Assembly: GCF_003347605.1 (NCBI RefSeq)
Contig: NZ_QDFZ01000006.1
Span: 1 to 64,000 of the forward strand
Direction: 5' to 3'
Length of the DNA stretch: 64,000 bases
Source of the DNA: Chryseobacterium sp. KLBC 52
GTDB taxonomy: Bacteria > Bacteroidota > Bacteroidia > Flavobacteriales > Weeksellaceae
In this document: in pieces, positions 62,761 through 64,000 of the stretch
Position numbering within the stretch: the first letter of the stretch is position 1
Layout of the letters: every line of letters starts with the position of its first letter
Notes under the pieces: generated by a model
Seen by the model: the letters and a program-made list of their open reading frames with translations, nothing else
Database searches by the model: none
What the model was told of the DNA's origin: nothing
Program-made: the position numbers and the translations under genes

Positions 62761-63784
62761 TAGTATTATCTTTTGAGTTATTCTCAAGATTATTTATTCT
62801 ATTTACGATTCCAGGTAAGTTCCTGAAATGAACATAACTCCTTAAATAGTCATTGTAACTGATTGCTGGTGAACCGTACAATGTTTCTCTGTCATTAACA
62901 CTGGAATTCACGCCACTCTGAGCCTGAATTTTCACCTGATTCCCTATTTTGATATGTCCTACGACACCTACCTGGCCACCAATCTGGTTCCAGTCCCCGA
63001 TAGTTGTAGATCCGGCAATTCCTGCCTGGGCAGCAATGACGTTGTTCTGACCGATTTTCACGTTGTGGGCAATCTGAATCAGGTTATCAATCTTAGTTCC
63101 TTTCCCTATTATTGTAGAACCTATCGTGGCTCTGTCAATACTACAGTTTGAACCGATTTCTACATCGTCTTCAATGATTACATTTCCAAGCTGTGGTATT
63201 TTTTTGAAGCCTTCAGCGGTAGGCTGGAAACCAAAACCGTCCCCTCCGATTACCGTGTTGGAATGAATCACACAGTTATCTCCAATAATACAGTAGTCAT
63301 AAATTCTGGCACCACTGTCGATCTTACAGTTTTTACCGATTTTCACTCCTTTTCCTATATATACATGTGGATAGATCTGTGATCCTTCCCCGATCTTGGC
63401 TTTCTCAGAAACATAGGTAAATGCTCCGATATAGGCTTTATCACCTATGACAGCTGTGTCGTGAATAGATGAACCATTTTCAATACCTTCTTTTCTTCCC
63501 TGCATTTCCTGATATAAATTCATCAGGATCTGAAAAGAAAGATAGGCATCCTTTACAACGATTAAGGTAGGGTTATAATGATTTTTCTCCAGAAGTTTTT
63601 CCGAAACGATGATAACAGAGCATTTTGAGCTATCCAAAAAATGAGAAAACCGATCTTGTGCTATAAAAGAAAGATGTCCTGATTCCCCATTTTCAATTGG
63701 TGAAACTCCCGTAATAAGTGCATTCTCGTCACCTATTATTTTTCCGTCAATAAAACTTGCAATTTGCGAAGCTGTAAATTCCAT
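62753..63784 (-). CDS. lpxD: UDP-3-O-acylglucosamine N-acyltransferase LpxD
   Basis: This 343-residue enzyme adds the N-linked acyl chain in lipid A synthesis. The start [15 protein letters not shown] at the ATG at 63784 is the family's usual beginning; an in-frame TTG at 63793 is less likely. The N-terminal uridine-binding domain (about 1-100) is followed by hexapeptide repeats, with the catalytic His in [14 protein letters not shown]. It is the canonical LpxD, since it heads the lpxC-lpxA order. It overlaps lpxC by 8 bases. Confidence 0.96.
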   Translation of the reverse strand: MEFTASQIASFIDGKIIGDENALITGVSPIENGESGHLSFIAQDRFSHFLDSSKCSVIIVSEKLLEKNHYNPTLIVVKDAYLSFQILMNLYQEMQGRKEGIENGSSIHDTAVIGDKAYIGAFTYVSEKAKIGEGSQIYPHVYIGKGVKIGKNCKIDSGARIYDYCIIGDNCVIHSNTVIGGDGFGFQPTAEGFKKIPQLGNVIIEDDVEIGSNCSIDRATIGSTIIGKGTKIDNLIQIAHNVKIGQNNVIAAQAGIAGSTTIGDWNQIGGQVGVVGHIKIGNQVKIQAQSGVNSSVNDRETLYGSPAISYNDYLRSYVHFRNLPGIVNRINNLENNSKDNTNE

Positions 63785-63855
63785 ATTCTGCAAAGATAAG
63801 AAATTCTATAATTTGCAAACATGTTTTAGTTTCAGATCGTAAATTTTAATATTCT

Positions 63856-64000
63856 TTAAGAGTCCAGTCTGGAGATATCTCTTGGAAACATAAGGATATA
63901 GCGGGTTGTCTTATTTACGATTAATCCTGATAAAAGCTGATCCTCCGACTCATGCAGCCTTGTTCTTTTTCCATTTTTATGCAGCAAATAAATGGGCTGT
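63856..64000 (-). CDS. C-terminal end of an upstream gene, possibly HD-domain protein
   Basis: The minus strand reads QPIYLLHKNGKRTRLHESED, continues for 27 codons and ends with ISRLDS and TAA (63856-63858). It is open to the window edge. It lies 71 bases upstream of lpxD on the same strand. In related genomes an HD-domain phosphohydrolase commonly precedes lpxD and ends with a similar strand-rich tail, so that is the suggestion, unproven. The N-terminus is outside the window. Confidence 0.6.
   Translation of the reverse strand, partial: QPIYLLHKNGKRTRLHESEDQLLSGLIVNKTTRYILMFPRDISRLDS

Overview
The window looks like chromosome from a Chryseobacterium-like flavobacterium (Bacteroidota). The reasons are AT-rich DNA, an lpxC-fabZ fusion, type IX secretion (T9SS) C-terminal sorting domains, several large outer-membrane beta-barrel receptors with carboxypeptidase-regulatory-like N-termini, a GH92 mannosidase, and promoter-like TAnnTTTG boxes. 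No rRNA, tRNA, CRISPR array, intact transposon or prophage was seen. Species is not assignable from sequence alone.

Layout. 1-4.9 kb: two paralogous secreted repeat proteins (VGINT/GIGTxxP type) that share near-identical signal peptides and DNA modules. 5.2-12.2 kb: a membrane-anchored TPR/HTH regulator, dnaK, and a ppk1-ppx polyphosphate operon. 12.3-17.9 kb: an oxidoreductase-like gene coupled to a 49-residue membrane protein, a very large T9SS-exported choice-of-anchor I protein, a sirtuin and a DUF3060 protein. 17.9-19.8 kb: a decay zone with a broken barstar-like immunity gene and a third repeat-protein paralogue carrying a one-base frameshift, the latter enclosed by a 133-bp direct repeat. 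19.8-21.2 kb: NifU-like and Mrp/ApbC-like iron-sulfur genes. 22-36 kb: two OMP beta-barrel receptors, a GH92 enzyme with an NTR-like secreted partner, a dicarboxylate/amino-acid symporter with a dioxygenase, a BON lipoprotein with a BON-SH3 partner, and a CocE/NonD hydrolase. 36.3-41.3 kb: alkylation repair (alkB and an AraC-MGMT protein) and polyamine synthesis (agmatinase, arginine decarboxylase) around a HAD phosphatase. 41.4-47.2 kb: a lipoprotein phosphatase, thiamine diphosphokinase, cobalamin adenosyltransferase, a TonB receptor and a lipoprotein. 47.4-56.6 kb: DinB-like protein, WYL regulator, exporter ABC, lptB with an unusual tail, TM2 protein, hemB, a T9SS-tag miniprotein and a NatAB-type ABC pair. 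56.7-64 kb: one long minus-strand gene cluster running HD-type protein (only its end), lpxD, lpxC-fabZ, lpxA, a secreted unknown, efp, a second LpxD-like acyltransferase, sucD and a porin-like protein.

How it fits together. The right end is a housekeeping cluster for lipid A, translation elongation and the TCA cycle, held together by overlapping or abutting genes. SpeA makes agmatine and SpeB turns it into putrescine. Ppk1 makes polyphosphate and Ppx degrades it. The interesting accessory material is the repeat-protein family, the barstar remnant, the LptB tail that resembles an immunity-protein fold, and several families of short intergenic repeats. I did not find a convincing complete novel defence or mobile system. 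The best leads are the direct-repeat-bounded cassette at 18.3-19.8 kb and the extended LptB with its abutting orphan gene.
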